From Pseudoxanthomonas dokdonensis (GTDB lineage: Bacteria; Pseudomonadota; Gammaproteobacteria; Xanthomonadales; Xanthomonadaceae): a DNA stretch of 64,000 bases. Within the stretch, counting starts at the first letter, position 1. Each line of letters opens with the position of its first letter. This document shows, piece after piece, positions 29,327 to 41,500 of this stretch. The position numbers and the translations under genes are program-made. The stretch covers positions 1-64,000 of the forward strand of contig NZ_LDJL01000016.1 in NCBI RefSeq assembly GCF_001431405.1. Direction: 5' to 3'. Below the pieces are notes generated by a model that ran no database searches, was not told the origin of the DNA, and worked only from the letters and a program-made list of their open reading frames with translations.

Positions 29327-29821
29327 ATGGTGTATACCAAGACCGACGCTGGACGCGATGAAATCCAGCAACGCAGCCGTAAACTTCCGACCGGGTTGCG
29401 CTCCATCCTGTTGATGGTTGACGGCCAACGCAACGAAGCCGAATTGAAGGAACTGGCCAGCGCGCTGAAGGCACCGGACGACGCCCTGGAGCAGCTGCTG
29501 GCACAGCAACTGATCGCTGTCGTCGATACCGCCACCGGGCCGGCTGAAGGGCCGCAGGCGGATGCCGAAGAGGTGGCCGATGACGGCGAGGGCCAGCGCC
29601 GCGCCGCGCTGTACAACCTGATGACCGATGCCATCCACGCCCACCTCGGCTTGAAGGGCTACTTCCTGCAGCTCAAGGTCGAACGCTGCACCGACATGGC
29701 CGCGCTGGTGGCGCTGATGCCGGATATTTCGGCGGCCTTGGGCAAGGCCAAGAGCGATGCGCTGGCCAAGCGCTGGCTGGACAACGCGCGCTCGCTGCTG
29801 GCCGAAACGCAGGCAGCCTAG
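29327..29821 (+). CDS. Conserved hypothetical protein
   Basis: A 164-residue soluble protein. The N-terminal third (KTDAGRDEIQQRSRKL, then LRSILLMVDGQRNEAELKEL and EQLLAQQLIAVV) looks like a small winged-helix-like module. An acidic linker (about 67-85) leads to a helical C-terminal part (ALYNLMTDAIHAHLGLKGYFLQLKVERC). I chose the ATG at 29327. The frame stays open upstream to 29225 without a better site. Similar proteins are common in proteobacteria without known role. No signal peptide or membrane segment. Confidence 0.7.
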   Translation: MVYTKTDAGRDEIQQRSRKLPTGLRSILLMVDGQRNEAELKELASALKAPDDALEQLLAQQLIAVVDTATGPAEGPQADAEEVADDGEGQRRAALYNLMTDAIHAHLGLKGYFLQLKVERCTDMAALVALMPDISAALGKAKSDALAKRWLDNARSLLAETQAA

Positions 29822-29944
29822 CCATGCTGCCGCCGCAAGGATAGGCGGCCGAAGCAGTGAAGCACCCATCCATCCGGGTTATGGTATCCATGTCGGTCGA
29901 TCGCGGGCCGACCGTCATGGAGTATTGGCTGACAAGGAGGATGC

Positions 29945-30373
29945 ATGGCAACGACATATCGTTCGAAGGTGGATGGCTGGCTGCTGATCGTGCTGCTGGG
30001 GGCGATGGCGGTTTGTCTCCCCGCGGCCTTCGCCGCACTGGCGCAAGAGCAGGGATGGGTAGCATGGTTGACGGTGGCCGCGGTACTGCTGCTGGGGTTC
30101 GGCTTGCCGCTGTCGCTGCTGTTCGCTACCCGCTACACCATTACCGCTGATTGCCTGCAGGTGCGCAGCGGGCCTTTCCGCTGGCGGGTGCCGCTGGCGG
30201 CGATCACTGACATCACGCCGACCCGCAATCCGGCGTCGAGCCCGGCGCTGTCGCTGGATCGACTGCGGATCGACTACGGTCGCGGCCGCCAGTTGCTGAT
30301 CTCGCCACGCGACCAAGCGGGCTTCATGCAGGCGATCGAACAGGCATGCCGGAAAGCCGGGGCGGGCAGGTAG
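29945..30373 (+). CDS. Small membrane protein with bacterial PH-like domain
   Basis: A 142-residue protein with two adjacent membrane spans (about residues 12-33 and 40-61) and a C-terminal domain (YTITADCLQVRSGPFRWRVP, SLDRLRIDYG, LLISPRDQAGFM) that fits the YyaB-like bacterial PH family. AAGGAGG (29934-29940) is 4 nt before the ATG at 29945 and abuts an out-of-frame ATG at 29941. Function unknown. Such domains are thought to bind protein or lipid partners at the membrane. Confidence 0.75.
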   Translation: MATTYRSKVDGWLLIVLLGAMAVCLPAAFAALAQEQGWVAWLTVAAVLLLGFGLPLSLLFATRYTITADCLQVRSGPFRWRVPLAAITDITPTRNPASSPALSLDRLRIDYGRGRQLLISPRDQAGFMQAIEQACRKAGAGR

Positions 30374-30541
30374 GCGAGCGGTCCCGCGTTGGCTGAATTG
30401 CCGCCACCGGCGCAGTGCTTGACCTCATCGTGACATGAAGAGGTTACCATCTCGGTGACAGCAGGGGCTTCACGTGCTGTCGCCCGGGATGGAATGACGA
30501 GCGGCGCGAGCCGTTGGCGAGTGACCTGACGAGGATGTCCG

Positions 30542-31870
30542 ATGAACAAGTGCTGGTTTGCCACCGCGAGCCTGCTGTTGCTGACATGCATGCCCGGCGC
30601 CTTGCTGGCGCAGGTTGCAGATGCCGGTGCCGACGGCCCTAGCGTCACCAGCATGCCGACCGTGGATTGCCGGGCGCTGCCTGCGGCGCCGCAATGCAGT
30701 GCTGCCGATGGCCAGACCGCCGCCGCTGCACCCCCGGTCGAAGTGCCAGCGGACACGGTGGCGCCGGCCGACCAGCCCAGGGAAAGCCTGCATGACCTGA
30801 TGCACGACCCGCAGGATGGCAAGCTCGACATGTCGCGCTGGCTGTTGGAACACCGCGGCTTCCTGCCGGTGCCGGCGGTCATCAGTGACCCGGCGTTGGG
30901 TTATGGCGGCGGCCTCGGGCTGGTGTTTTTCCACCGCCCGGCCGGCGCGCCGACCACCCGCACCACGACCGATGGTCGCCAGCAGATGATCGCGCCCAAC
31001 GTCTACGGTGTTGGCGGGATGAAGACCGAAAACGGCAGTCATGCCTACGGCGGTTTCGCCAACCTGCATTTCGCCGATGATCGCTGGCGCTACGTGGCCG
31101 CGGTCGGCAAGAGTTCGTTCAACCTGGACTTCTACACGCCCGGTCGGCTGCTGCCACCGGTGGCGGTCGGCTACAACACCGACGGCCTGATTTCATACCA
31201 GAAGCTGTCGCGCCGGATCGGTGACCAGTCGCTGTACCTGGGCCTGTCATGGCTGTACATGGACCAGGACATCCGCTTTGACCTGCCGTCCGACCGCGAA
31301 CGCTTCAGCGACAAGGAAGTGACCAAGCGCAACTCCGGGCTGGGCCTGTCACTGCAATACGATCAACGCGATAACAACTTCACGCCCAACAGCGGCTGGC
31401 TGGGCATCATCCAGGGCACGTTCTACGGCAAGGGCATCGGCAGCGACACCGCCTTCCAGAGCTATCGCGGCCACGTCTACGGCTATCTGCCGGTGGCCGA
31501 TGGCAAGCTGGTACTCGGTGGGCGCCTGGATACGCGCTGGGCCAATGGCGACATTCCATTCAACCGTCTGCCCTACATCGACATGCGCGGCATCGGATCG
31601 GCCCGCTACCAGGACACCCGCGCCGGCGTGGCCGAAACCGAAGTGCGCTGGAACCTGACCCCGCGCTGGGCGCTGATTGGCTTTGCCGGCGCCGGCCGTA
31701 CATGGGGACGCAACAATGATTTTGGTGACGCGCAAAGCCAGGTGTCCAAAGGCACCGGCTTCCGTTATCTGATCGCGCGCCAGCTGGGGTTGTACATGGG
31801 ATTGGACTACGCCTGGGGGCCGGAAGATGAAACCCTGTACGTGCAGTTCGGCAGTGCCTGGAGCCGTTGA
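30542..31870 (+). CDS. BamA/TamA-like outer-membrane beta-barrel without POTRA domains
   Basis: A 442-residue exported protein: signal peptide ending near LLA-QV (residue 23), a disordered Ala/Pro linker to about 85, then GFLPVPAVISDPALGYGGGLGLVFF and a series of amphipathic strands. LSLQYDQRDNNFTPNSGWLG and the C-terminal GLYMGLDYAWGPEDETLYVQFGSAW are typical of surface antigen/Omp85 barrels. There is no room for POTRA domains, so it is unlikely to be BamA itself. The family includes uncharacterised porin-like barrels. GACGAGGATGTCC precedes the ATG. Confidence 0.8.
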   Translation: MNKCWFATASLLLLTCMPGALLAQVADAGADGPSVTSMPTVDCRALPAAPQCSAADGQTAAAAPPVEVPADTVAPADQPRESLHDLMHDPQDGKLDMSRWLLEHRGFLPVPAVISDPALGYGGGLGLVFFHRPAGAPTTRTTTDGRQQMIAPNVYGVGGMKTENGSHAYGGFANLHFADDRWRYVAAVGKSSFNLDFYTPGRLLPPVAVGYNTDGLISYQKLSRRIGDQSLYLGLSWLYMDQDIRFDLPSDRERFSDKEVTKRNSGLGLSLQYDQRDNNFTPNSGWLGIIQGTFYGKGIGSDTAFQSYRGHVYGYLPVADGKLVLGGRLDTRWANGDIPFNRLPYIDMRGIGSARYQDTRAGVAETEVRWNLTPRWALIGFAGAGRTWGRNNDFGDAQSQVSKGTGFRYLIARQLGLYMGLDYAWGPEDETLYVQFGSAWSR

Positions 31871-32015
31871 TCCAGCCGTCCGGCGAATGGCAGGCGCTTG
31901 ATCGACGAATGTCAGCTCTGCCTGCCTTTCATCCGTGCCGCGAATCGCAACATTTGTCGAAGTGAGCCGTTTGGCGCGCCGGCAGCCAAGGTTGCCAGCG
32001 TCGGCCATGACACAA

Positions 32016-32043
32016 AAAAACGCCGGCATCAGCCGGCGTTTTT
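32016..32043. terminator. Bidirectional terminator
   Basis: AAAAACGCCGGC (32016-32027), ATCA, GCCGGCGTTTTT (32032-32043). A-rich on one side and T-rich on the other, it serves the convergent barrel gene and the autotransporter gene. Confidence 0.88.
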
Positions 32044-32069
32044 CCTGCACATCCATCGTCTGCGCGGTA

Positions 32070-33764
32070 TCAGAACACCCACTTGGCGCCGATGGTGCCG
32101 ATCCAGCCGGTGCGGCTGGCCGAGCCCTGGTCCGAGCCAACGTCCATCTGTACCGCCATGTCGCCATACAGCGACCAGTTGTTGCGCATCGAAGCGGTGG
32201 CACCAAAGCCGAACTCGACGCTGTCGCCGTATTCGCCGGTGGCGAAGTACTCATCGGACAGGAACGCGCGCTGATCCGGACCCTCGCTGCCGTAATAGTT
32301 CAGCTTGAGGTATTCGGTGACCGCGGTGCCCTTGGCGGTGGTCTGTTCGCTCAGCAGTGCACGCGCGCCGACACGCCAGATGAACAGTTCCGGTTGGCCC
32401 AGGTCGATGACCACGCCATCGTGATCGGTGTCGGTTTCGGTATCCAGCTTCTGCCAGGACACCTGCGCCTGCGGCTCCAGTACCACGTGCTCGCCAAGGG
32501 CGAAGGAGTAGCCGACTTCGACCGAGGCGAAAATGGCACTGCTCTCGGTCTTGGCGACGCGGCTCTGGTGGAACGGCGTATCGATGTCGGTCTTGTACCA
32601 GCTGCCACCCACCACGCCATCGACGTAGAAGCCGTTGTTGTGCTGCCAGGTCGCGGTCAGCGCTACGCTGGTCGCATCGGTCTGCATGCGGCTGACTTCA
32701 CCCACGCTGGCGTCGGCCAGGTACACGGTGTTCGGATTGACTTGCGACTTGCCGGCGCTGAGCGCGCCACCCAGGCGGAAGCTGCTGTCCTGGCCGCTCA
32801 GGCGCAGCCAGTTGCCACCGACCTGCAGGCCGAAGAAGTCCTGCTCATAGTCATAGCCGTATTCGTTGAACGACAGATCGCTGTTGTAGCTGCTCTGGCC
32901 GCCGAAGGTACGCACGAATACCTGCGCATCGCCTTCGGCCGGGCTGTTGGCGCCGTTGATTTCACCAAAACGCTGGTGCAGGGTGGCAATGCTCTGCTGA
33001 CCATAGGCGAACAGCGTGTTGTTCTGGACCAGATAGGACGACGCCTGCGGTACCAGCGCCAGGCGCTCACCGGCAGTCGGTGCGACCGGGGTGACCGGCG
33101 TGGTCGGGTCGACCGGTGGGGTTACCGGCGGCACCACCGGCGGCGGTGGTGTCGGGTTCTCGGCGGCTTTGGCGTTCTGCAGGCGGTAATCCCAGAAACC
33201 ATCGGCGTCTTCGTTGACCAGGCGCTGGCTCTTGTCGGCGTCGGCCGGGCCGTAGCTGTTCAAGCGGTACTGGAAGGCACCGACCGCCACGTATTCGCCT
33301 TTCAGTGCAAATGCATTGGCGTTGGAGCTGCCGGCGACCTGGGCCACCGAGATGCCTTCGTTGGCGCTGTTGACGCCGCTGCTGTCAAGGTCGGTCGAGG
33401 CGCCCGGACCACCATTGTTCCTGATGTCCAGGGTGATGGCTTCACCACTGAAGTTGCCATTGACCAGCACCCGATTGCTGCCTTGGCCGAGGGTGGTGCT
33501 GCCACCGGCATCCAGGAAGGTATTCATGATGATGGTGTTACCCGCACCGCTGGTCAGGTTGCCGTTGGAAGTGAGGTTGCCGTAGCTTCCATCGCTCTTT
33601 ATGTTGAAGGTATGGCTGGTATTGTTGAACGTATTATCGCCATTGTAGTTGAAGCCGCCGCCGGTAAAGTTGACGCCATTGAAGGTGCCTGCACTGGCGC
33701 CGGCGGTGGCACCGAGGCCGATGGCCAGCTGCACGCCGGCGACGAGAATCTTTCTCTTGATCAT
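32070..33764 (-). CDS. Autotransporter with short Asn/Gly-rich passenger
   Basis: A 564-residue type V secreted protein. Signal peptide to about residue 26, a short passenger (27-200) rich in Asn, Gly and Thr, and a pertactin-like region with GGPGAST, NEGISVAQVAGSSNANAFAL. A Pro-rich linker (203-231, PTPPPPVVPPVTPPVDP) follows, then a C-terminal autotransporter barrel (about 280-564) ending in Phe. Upstream in-frame codons exist, but the ATG at 33764 gives the signal peptide and follows AGGACGAAGCA. Adhesion or similar surface roles are common in the family but not shown here. Confidence 0.87.
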   Translation of the reverse strand: MIKRKILVAGVQLAIGLGATAGASAGTFNGVNFTGGGFNYNGDNTFNNTSHTFNIKSDGSYGNLTSNGNLTSGAGNTIIMNTFLDAGGSTTLGQGSNRVLVNGNFSGEAITLDIRNNGGPGASTDLDSSGVNSANEGISVAQVAGSSNANAFALKGEYVAVGAFQYRLNSYGPADADKSQRLVNEDADGFWDYRLQNAKAAENPTPPPPVVPPVTPPVDPTTPVTPVAPTAGERLALVPQASSYLVQNNTLFAYGQQSIATLHQRFGEINGANSPAEGDAQVFVRTFGGQSSYNSDLSFNEYGYDYEQDFFGLQVGGNWLRLSGQDSSFRLGGALSAGKSQVNPNTVYLADASVGEVSRMQTDATSVALTATWQHNNGFYVDGVVGGSWYKTDIDTPFHQSRVAKTESSAIFASVEVGYSFALGEHVVLEPQAQVSWQKLDTETDTDHDGVVIDLGQPELFIWRVGARALLSEQTTAKGTAVTEYLKLNYYGSEGPDQRAFLSDEYFATGEYGDSVEFGFGATASMRNNWSLYGDMAVQMDVGSDQGSASRTGWIGTIGAKWVF

Positions 33765-33853
33765 TGCTTCGTCCTGATGTTTTTTGGTAATTCTCTCGTC
33801 CACATGCGCCGGAAAGCAGGCTGAATCACGCCCATGCGGAGATGTGGTCGCGC

Positions 33854-33883
33854 AGGCTAGCAATGCGTTTGATTTAACGTCAA
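33854..33883 (-). promoter_or_regulatory. Candidate promoter of the autotransporter gene
   Basis: On the minus strand TTGACG (33883-33878), 18 nt, TAGCCT (33859-33854), inside the most AT-rich stretch of the window (about 33858-33970). Confidence 0.45.
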
Positions 33884-34310
33884 GAAAACAGCTGAAGAAG
33901 ACATCCGCATCACTTTTCTTTTAAGTTATTCGAGTAAATCACTGTAGGAATATTCTTAATAGAGAAGCCGGAACAAAGAACCTTCTGTTTCCCACATTGA
34001 ACAGGTGTGATTGCCTGCGCGCTGTTGGCTGCGGGAGATCGAAGATCGAAACATGCATCAAGTGATTCGTCGCATGGCTGCGGCCAGGGAACGAAGCAAC
34101 CGGGCCGCCACCAATGCAATGGGCGGACAAGCGGCCAGGAGCATTCATGGCCAGTTGCCGGCAGCCTGCCGTCAGCAGGCAGTAGTCAAGAGCCGCCGGA
34201 TGGCCGCGCACGATGGCTACGAAGCGGGCATCGACAAGCTGCCCGCTGCTGTCGAAAACTGGCGCTGCCGTTCGTCGATCAGATACCAGACCATTGCACG
34301 GGAGTACGAG
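33865..34310. other. Intergenic region without recognised gene
   Basis: About 446 nt between the divergent autotransporter and AHSA1-family genes. The left 110 nt are AT-rich and probably regulatory. The rest is open in frame with the downstream gene, but codes for a Arg/Ala-rich string without family features or ribosome binding site. A short hairpin, GCCTGC/GCAGGC, lies near 34167-34183. Confidence 0.5.
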
Positions 34311-34775
34311 ATGAGTGATGAGCAGAAAAGTGGCACCGTCCGCCTGCACCGCGTGTTGCGGGCACCACCGGAGCGCGTGTATCGCGCCTTCCTGGATGAC
34401 GATGCGCGGGTGAAGTGGCTGCCGCCGCATGGCTTCACCGGCAAGGTGCATCAGTCCGATGTGCGCGTCGGTGGCCACTACCGGATGTCATTCACCAATT
34501 TCAGCACTGGCGCCAGTCATGGCTGGAGCGGCACCTATACCGAACTGGTACCGGACCAGCGCATCCGCTACACCGATCAGTTCGATGATCCGGCGATGCC
34601 TGGTGAGATGGATGTGCAGGTGAGTTTGACCGCGGTCGCCTGCGGAACCGAACTGACGGTGGTGCAGGCGGGCATTCCGGCGGCCATCCCGGTCGAGTTC
34701 TGCTATCTCGGCTGGCAGGAGTCGCTGGCGCTGTTGGCGCAACTGGTGGAGCCGGAAATTGCCGATGACGCCTGA
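34311..34775 (+). CDS. SRPBCC (AHSA1-type) domain protein
   Basis: A 154-residue START/SRPBCC-fold protein of the AHSA1 group. LHRVLRAPPERVYRAFLDDDARVKWLPPHGFTG opens the fold. RVGGHYRMSF, SGTYTELVPDQRIRYTDQF and the C-terminal helix LGWQESLALLAQLVEPEI complete it. Such proteins bind hydrophobic ligands, but the ligand is unknown. ACGGGAGTACGAG places the start at 34311. Confidence 0.85.
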   Translation: MSDEQKSGTVRLHRVLRAPPERVYRAFLDDDARVKWLPPHGFTGKVHQSDVRVGGHYRMSFTNFSTGASHGWSGTYTELVPDQRIRYTDQFDDPAMPGEMDVQVSLTAVACGTELTVVQAGIPAAIPVEFCYLGWQESLALLAQLVEPEIADDA

Positions 34776-34794
34776 GTGCGGCAGCGGCTTGATG

Positions 34795-34827
34795 GATGGC
34801 GTGGCACGTAGTGCGTGCCACGCCATC
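34795..34827. terminator. Perfect 14-bp hairpin between convergent genes
   Basis: GATGGCGTGGCACG (34795-34808) and CGTGCCACGCCATC (34814-34827) around TAGTG. No T-run on either side. It sits between the AHSA1-type and glutathione transferase stops and probably ends both messages or protects their 3' ends. Confidence 0.6.
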
Positions 34828-34832
34828 GCGTA

Positions 34833-35444
34833 TTACTGCAGGCCTTCCGCTTTCAATACCTGTTGCACGTCGGCGTCGGCCAGCATGCGCTGCTTGAATG
34901 CATTGAGGTTGGCCAGATCCGACAGATCGATGCCGAGCTTGTCGGCCCACAACAGGGTGATGAACAGATAGGGGTCGGCAAAACTGCGGAAGCCGGCCAG
35001 CCATTGCTTGCCCTGCAGTTGCCGGTCAGCACTTTCGAACAGAGCGCGCACGCGCTTGCGTGCAGCCGCCTTGATCGCATCGTGCTGGCTGTCATCGGCG
35101 CTGAAGGCGGCCGGCGCGAAAATCGGCTTGAACGCCGGATGCAGATCCGAATTGACGAACGCCAGCCAGCGATTGGCCTGCGCGCGTTGCTGCACGCTGC
35201 CGTCGCCGGCCAGGCCGGCCTGCGGATAGCTGTCGGCGATGTAGGCCATGATGGCCGCGTTCTGGGTCAGGATGAAATCGCCGTCGACGATGGCGGGCAC
35301 CGCGCCGGTCGGGTTGATGGCGAGGAACTCAGGCGCCTTCATTTCCTGCGCGGTCAGGATCTGGACATCGAACGGCTGGCCGGTCCACTGCAATGCAATG
35401 TGGTCGGCGGTGGAGCATGCACCGGGTTTGGAATAGAGCTTCAC
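34833..35444 (-). CDS. Glutathione S-transferase, beta class
   Basis: A 203-residue enzyme with an N-terminal thioredoxin-like domain (1-80) and an all-helical C-domain. MKLYSKPGACSTADHIAL has the beta-class Cys10, the catalytic residue of bacterial beta GSTs. INPTGAVPAIVDGDFILTQNAAIMAYIAD is the glutathione site. Likely a cytoplasmic detoxification or thiol-transfer enzyme. The start follows TTGCAGGAACCCACG. Confidence 0.92.
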   Translation of the reverse strand: MKLYSKPGACSTADHIALQWTGQPFDVQILTAQEMKAPEFLAINPTGAVPAIVDGDFILTQNAAIMAYIADSYPQAGLAGDGSVQQRAQANRWLAFVNSDLHPAFKPIFAPAAFSADDSQHDAIKAAARKRVRALFESADRQLQGKQWLAGFRSFADPYLFITLLWADKLGIDLSDLANLNAFKQRMLADADVQQVLKAEGLQ

Positions 35445-35463
35445 GTGGGTTCCTGCAACAAGA

Positions 35464-35495
35464 AAGGCGGGTGGGAACTGTCCCAGACCCGCCTT
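35464..35495 (-). terminator. Terminator after the SleB-type hydrolase gene
   Basis: AAGGCGGGT/ACCCGCCTT with an inner GGGA/TCCC step. On the minus strand it is followed by TTCTTGTT, so it fits termination of the gene at 35529-35984. Confidence 0.65.
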
Positions 35496-35528
35496 GTTTG
35501 CTCAAGTGTCGCCCACGCAACAGTGCAT

Positions 35529-35984
35529 TCAGGAACGCGGTTTCAGCTTCTGCACTTCGAGGAACGTGTGATCACCGATGGTGGCCACGTGGTAGGCGTT
35601 GCGCCAGCTCGGATTGGCGATGCCAAGCGCGGCGAAGTGGCTGGCACCGGGGACGATTTCCTTGCGCTCACCGGGCGGCAGTGCCCAGTTGAGTTCAGCG
35701 CCGAGAGCGACGTTGACCGAACTGGCCCAGGCATCGGCATTCTTCAGCCGCGTGCCCGGTGGCACCAGGCTGGGCGCGAACTGCTTGCGGGCGGTGACCA
35801 CCTCGCACATCGAGTCGCCCCACAGGCCGCTGTCCAGGCGGCGCAGCGCCACTTCGGCGACGGCTTGCTGGCCTTGCAGGGTCTGGTCGCGGGCTTCCAG
35901 GTACACGGTGGTGCTGAGGCACAACGAATCGGCGGCCGGCTGTGGCAGCAACTGCGACAGCCAGAGAATCCAGGCCAGTTTCAT
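35529..35984 (-). CDS. SleB-type cell wall hydrolase
   Basis: A 151-residue exported protein of the cell-wall hydrolase (SleB/Hydrolase_2) family. A short hydrophobic N-terminus (WILWLSQLLPQPAA) acts as signal. LSTTVYLEARDQTLQGQQAVAEVALRR carries the catalytic Glu. The common EARGE reads EARDQ here. FAPSL and GASHFAALGIANPSWRNAYHVATIGDHTFL follow the family order. Likely cuts peptidoglycan glycan strands. AAGGAG is 4 nt before the ATG. Confidence 0.85.
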   Translation of the reverse strand: MKLAWILWLSQLLPQPAADSLCLSTTVYLEARDQTLQGQQAVAEVALRRLDSGLWGDSMCEVVTARKQFAPSLVPPGTRLKNADAWASSVNVALGAELNWALPPGERKEIVPGASHFAALGIANPSWRNAYHVATIGDHTFLEVQKLKPRS

Positions 35985-36317
35985 AGAACTCCTTGCTCCG
36001 TCTTTCCCGCATCCGCTCTTCCCAACCACACGGGAAGCACAAAACTCTGGACACGGCAGGGCGTTATGGGGAGGCAGCCTCACGGGGCTGCCCCGATAAA
36101 CCGGCAAATCAGAAGGCGCCGGGTTGGCCTGCCGGAACTGGCGGCGGGCCGGAAAGTGCGCGCAAGGTAAGTGCGGCAATGGCAACGCCAGCTGAACGCT
36201 GGGCAGCCCTATTCAGTTTCTGCCGGCGGATCCGACACGCCGGCGACGGGGCGACCGTTGAGGCGCAACGGCCGGGGAAATATTCAATGGCTCACTAATG
36301 AACGATCCCGTTCAGTT
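35985..36317. other. Intergenic region with fadH terminator-like hairpins
   Basis: 333 nt without a credible gene. Near fadH it has GCCGGCG/CGCCGGC (36222-36228 with 36238-36244) and CCGTTG/CAACGG (36255-36260 with 36266-36271), plausible 3' structures for the minus-strand fadH. A GGCAGCC/GGCTGCC hairpin lies near 36075-36093. The promoter of the SleB-type gene must lie here, but I cannot pick it confidently. Confidence 0.45.
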
Positions 36318-38519
<2,202 letters not shown>

Positions 38520-41500
38520 TCAGCCCACCGCACTCTCGCGCTGGATGCGCTCCGTTTCCTCTTCCAGCAGTTGCGGATGCAGGTCGAACTGATCGCTGAG
38601 CAACAGGGCACGCGCGGCTTCGGTGACTTCGATCCGTTCGGCCTGCAGCAGATCGCCGTCGCGGAACAGTTCGATATAGCTGTCGAGCACGCCACTGAGC
38701 GTGCCCTGGGCGGTGTCCGGCGCGGCCAGCACCAGTTGCAGGCCCAGCGAGCGCAGATAATTGCTGGTGGCACGGGCATTCTGGGCGTCGATCTTGTCGC
38801 CGAATTCATCCAGCAGGATCAGGCCCAATCCGCCCGGGTGCGCCTCGCTCTTGCCATAGGCAGCGGCCAGCGCGGCGCCGGCGATCACGTACAGCGGAGC
38901 GCGATGTTCGCCACCGGAGCCCGAGCGCATCCGCTCACTGAGGGTGCCGATCACCCGGTCGTCCTGGCGGATCTGTACTTCAAAGCGGAAGAAGCGCCGG
39001 TAATCGTCCAACGGTGACGACGCAGCCCGTGCCGCGCTGGCGTCTTCGATCAGCTCACGGAACGCGGCCGGCACTTCGCCGGCGTTGCCGAACAGGCTGT
39101 CCTCGCTGCCGATCTCGGCGGCGCGCTGGATGAAGCGATGCAGCTCGCGGAACTCCGCCACCACCTCATAGTGGAACTGGTAGCGCTCGTGGTTGGAAAA
39201 CGGCGGGCTGGCGCGCAGGGTCCGGTTGAGGGTGGCGATCTGGGTTTTGAGGCGGGTGAAGTTGTCGTTGAGGGTCGCTGCGACGCTGGCGCGAAAGGTT
39301 TCCACCGCGGTGTCGTAGGCGGCATCGGCTTCGCCCTGGTAACGCACCAGTTCGGTGTCGCGCAGACGGCTCAGCTCGTGTTGCAGCAGCTTGCGTGCTG
39401 GGCGCCAGGCATCGCCATCAAAATCCAGCTCGATGCCGTGGTCGCGTGCGTACTGGGCCAGGCCACTCCAGGCGCCGGGCAGCAGTCGGGCCAACTGGGC
39501 GTCGCCATCCTTGCCCCGTTCTTCGCAACGGCGCGCGCGTTCTTCCAGCGCTTGGTATTTCTGATCCAGCTCTTCACGCAGGCGCTCAACCCGGTTCGGG
39601 TCCACGTCCGGATGCTTGAACGCATCCACCGCTTCGCGGGCGACGCGTTGTTCCTGTTCGCGCAGGCCATCCAGCAGACGCTGGGCCTGCTCGACCGCAT
39701 TGGCAGCCAGTGCTTCCTGGCCAACCAGTTGTTCGGTGCGGGCTTCCTGCGCCTGCAATTGGGTCGACAACGCCTGCAGCTGTTCCGACAGGTGCAGCAG
39801 ATCCGGATCCAGGCTCGACTGGCGGCGCTGCTGCTGGCTTGAATAGCGCGCCGCCAATTGCCGGTGTTCCAGCACCTGTTCGTGCAATGACTGGGCGACG
39901 GTGGTGGCGTCGGCCAGCCGCGCCAGACCGCGTTGGGCCTCATCGGCACTGCGCAGCTGCGGTTCAATCTGCCGCAGCTGGGCCTCGGCGGTCTCGATCT
40001 CCTCGCGCAGCACCCGCAATCGCGCGCGGTTGTCGGACGCGCCGATTTTCAGATCGCCGGCTGCCGGCAGGCGCAGTCGCTCGATGCCGCCACCACGTGC
40101 GAGCAGACCGTCACGGGTCAGGCCCTGGCGGCTGCTGACCAGTTCGGCTTCGCTGTCGACGCAGGCCAGTTCGCCCAGTTGGCGACGCAGGAATGCGAGT
40201 GCCTCGAGGTTGTCGCCTTCCAGCAGCGCGGCGACGCTGCCGGCCTCGGCGCTGTCGTTGCCACGGCGATGCCGGGCATGGCTGGACAGCGCCAGCTTGA
40301 CCCCGTACACCGAACTGCTGCCCTTCAGTCCGCGGTACAGCTTGACCGCGCGTTCTTCATCCCTGGCCGGGACCAGCAGCGCTTCGACATTGCCACGCAG
40401 ATAGCCTTCGATGGCGTGCTGCCAGCTGCTGTCGCTGACCCGCACCAGATCGCAGACCGGCCGCGCTTCGATGCCGGCGTCGCGCAGATAATTCATCAGT
40501 CGCGCGGTATCCGGGTGCAGCTCGGCCTGACCAGCGGACAGACGCTTCTGGTTCTGGCGCGCGCTGGCCAGCGCGTCACGCAATTTGTCGTGGCTCGCAT
40601 GGCAGCGGCGTGCATGTCGATCGACCGCGGCCAGCAGTGGCGTGGCCTGCTGCAGGCTGCGCTGGACCTGTGCGTGCAGATCTTCAGGCGACCACGGCAG
40701 CCCGTCTTCCGCCGCCAGTGCGGCCAACTGCGCATGCCAGCCATCCCAATCCGCCAGTGCGGTCTGCAGCAGGGTGTCGTCGATGCCGTCGATGGCGAGC
40801 GCGGCAATGCCTCGCAGGCGCTCGCGGACAAAGGCGACTTCGCGCAGCAGGTCTTTCTTCAAGCGCACCAGCTGTTCGCGATCGCGTCCGGCCAGTTCTT
40901 CCAGTTGTGCCTGTTCACCATAGCCCTGGCTGCCTTGCAGCTGGGCTTGGCCACGTGCATGTTCGTCACGCAGATGTTCGCGCTCGGCGCGGCTGTCGCT
41001 CAGTTGCCGGCGGCGGTCGGCCAGTTGGGTTTGTGCCTGTTCGACGCCGGTTTCCGCCGCCTGCAATTGTTCGCTGTACAGATCGCGGGCGTATTCGGCA
41101 GCCAGTGCGCGGGCAGAGGCGGCACGGGTCGCCTGCTGGGCGATTCTGGCGTATTGCTGTTCGACCAGATCGGCGGCTTCAATCCGCTGCCTGACCTGTT
41201 CGATTTTTTCCTTGATCTGGCGGAAGCTGTCGAGCAGGGCCCGGAAGCGACCGATATCGGTCGGGCGATCCTCGGCGACCAGGGTGCGCACGAACAGATC
41301 GACGTCTTCGACCCGTTGCAGGTTCAGGGCGTTGAGGAAGGCTTTGCGATAGGCATTGAGGTCCGGGTTGGCCGATGGCGATGCGCGCAGCCGCAGCAGC
41401 AGATCGCGGACGAAGCGTTCGCTGACCGTGTGCAGCTCGGCCGAGCTACCAGCCTGCTTGCAGCGGCGATTGATGTGTTCGCGGAATGCGGCCCAGGTCA

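Noticed and set aside
34011..34310. In-frame extension upstream of the AHSA1-type gene
   Set aside because: No ribosome binding site, no family similarity, and the ATG at 34311 follows GGGAG.
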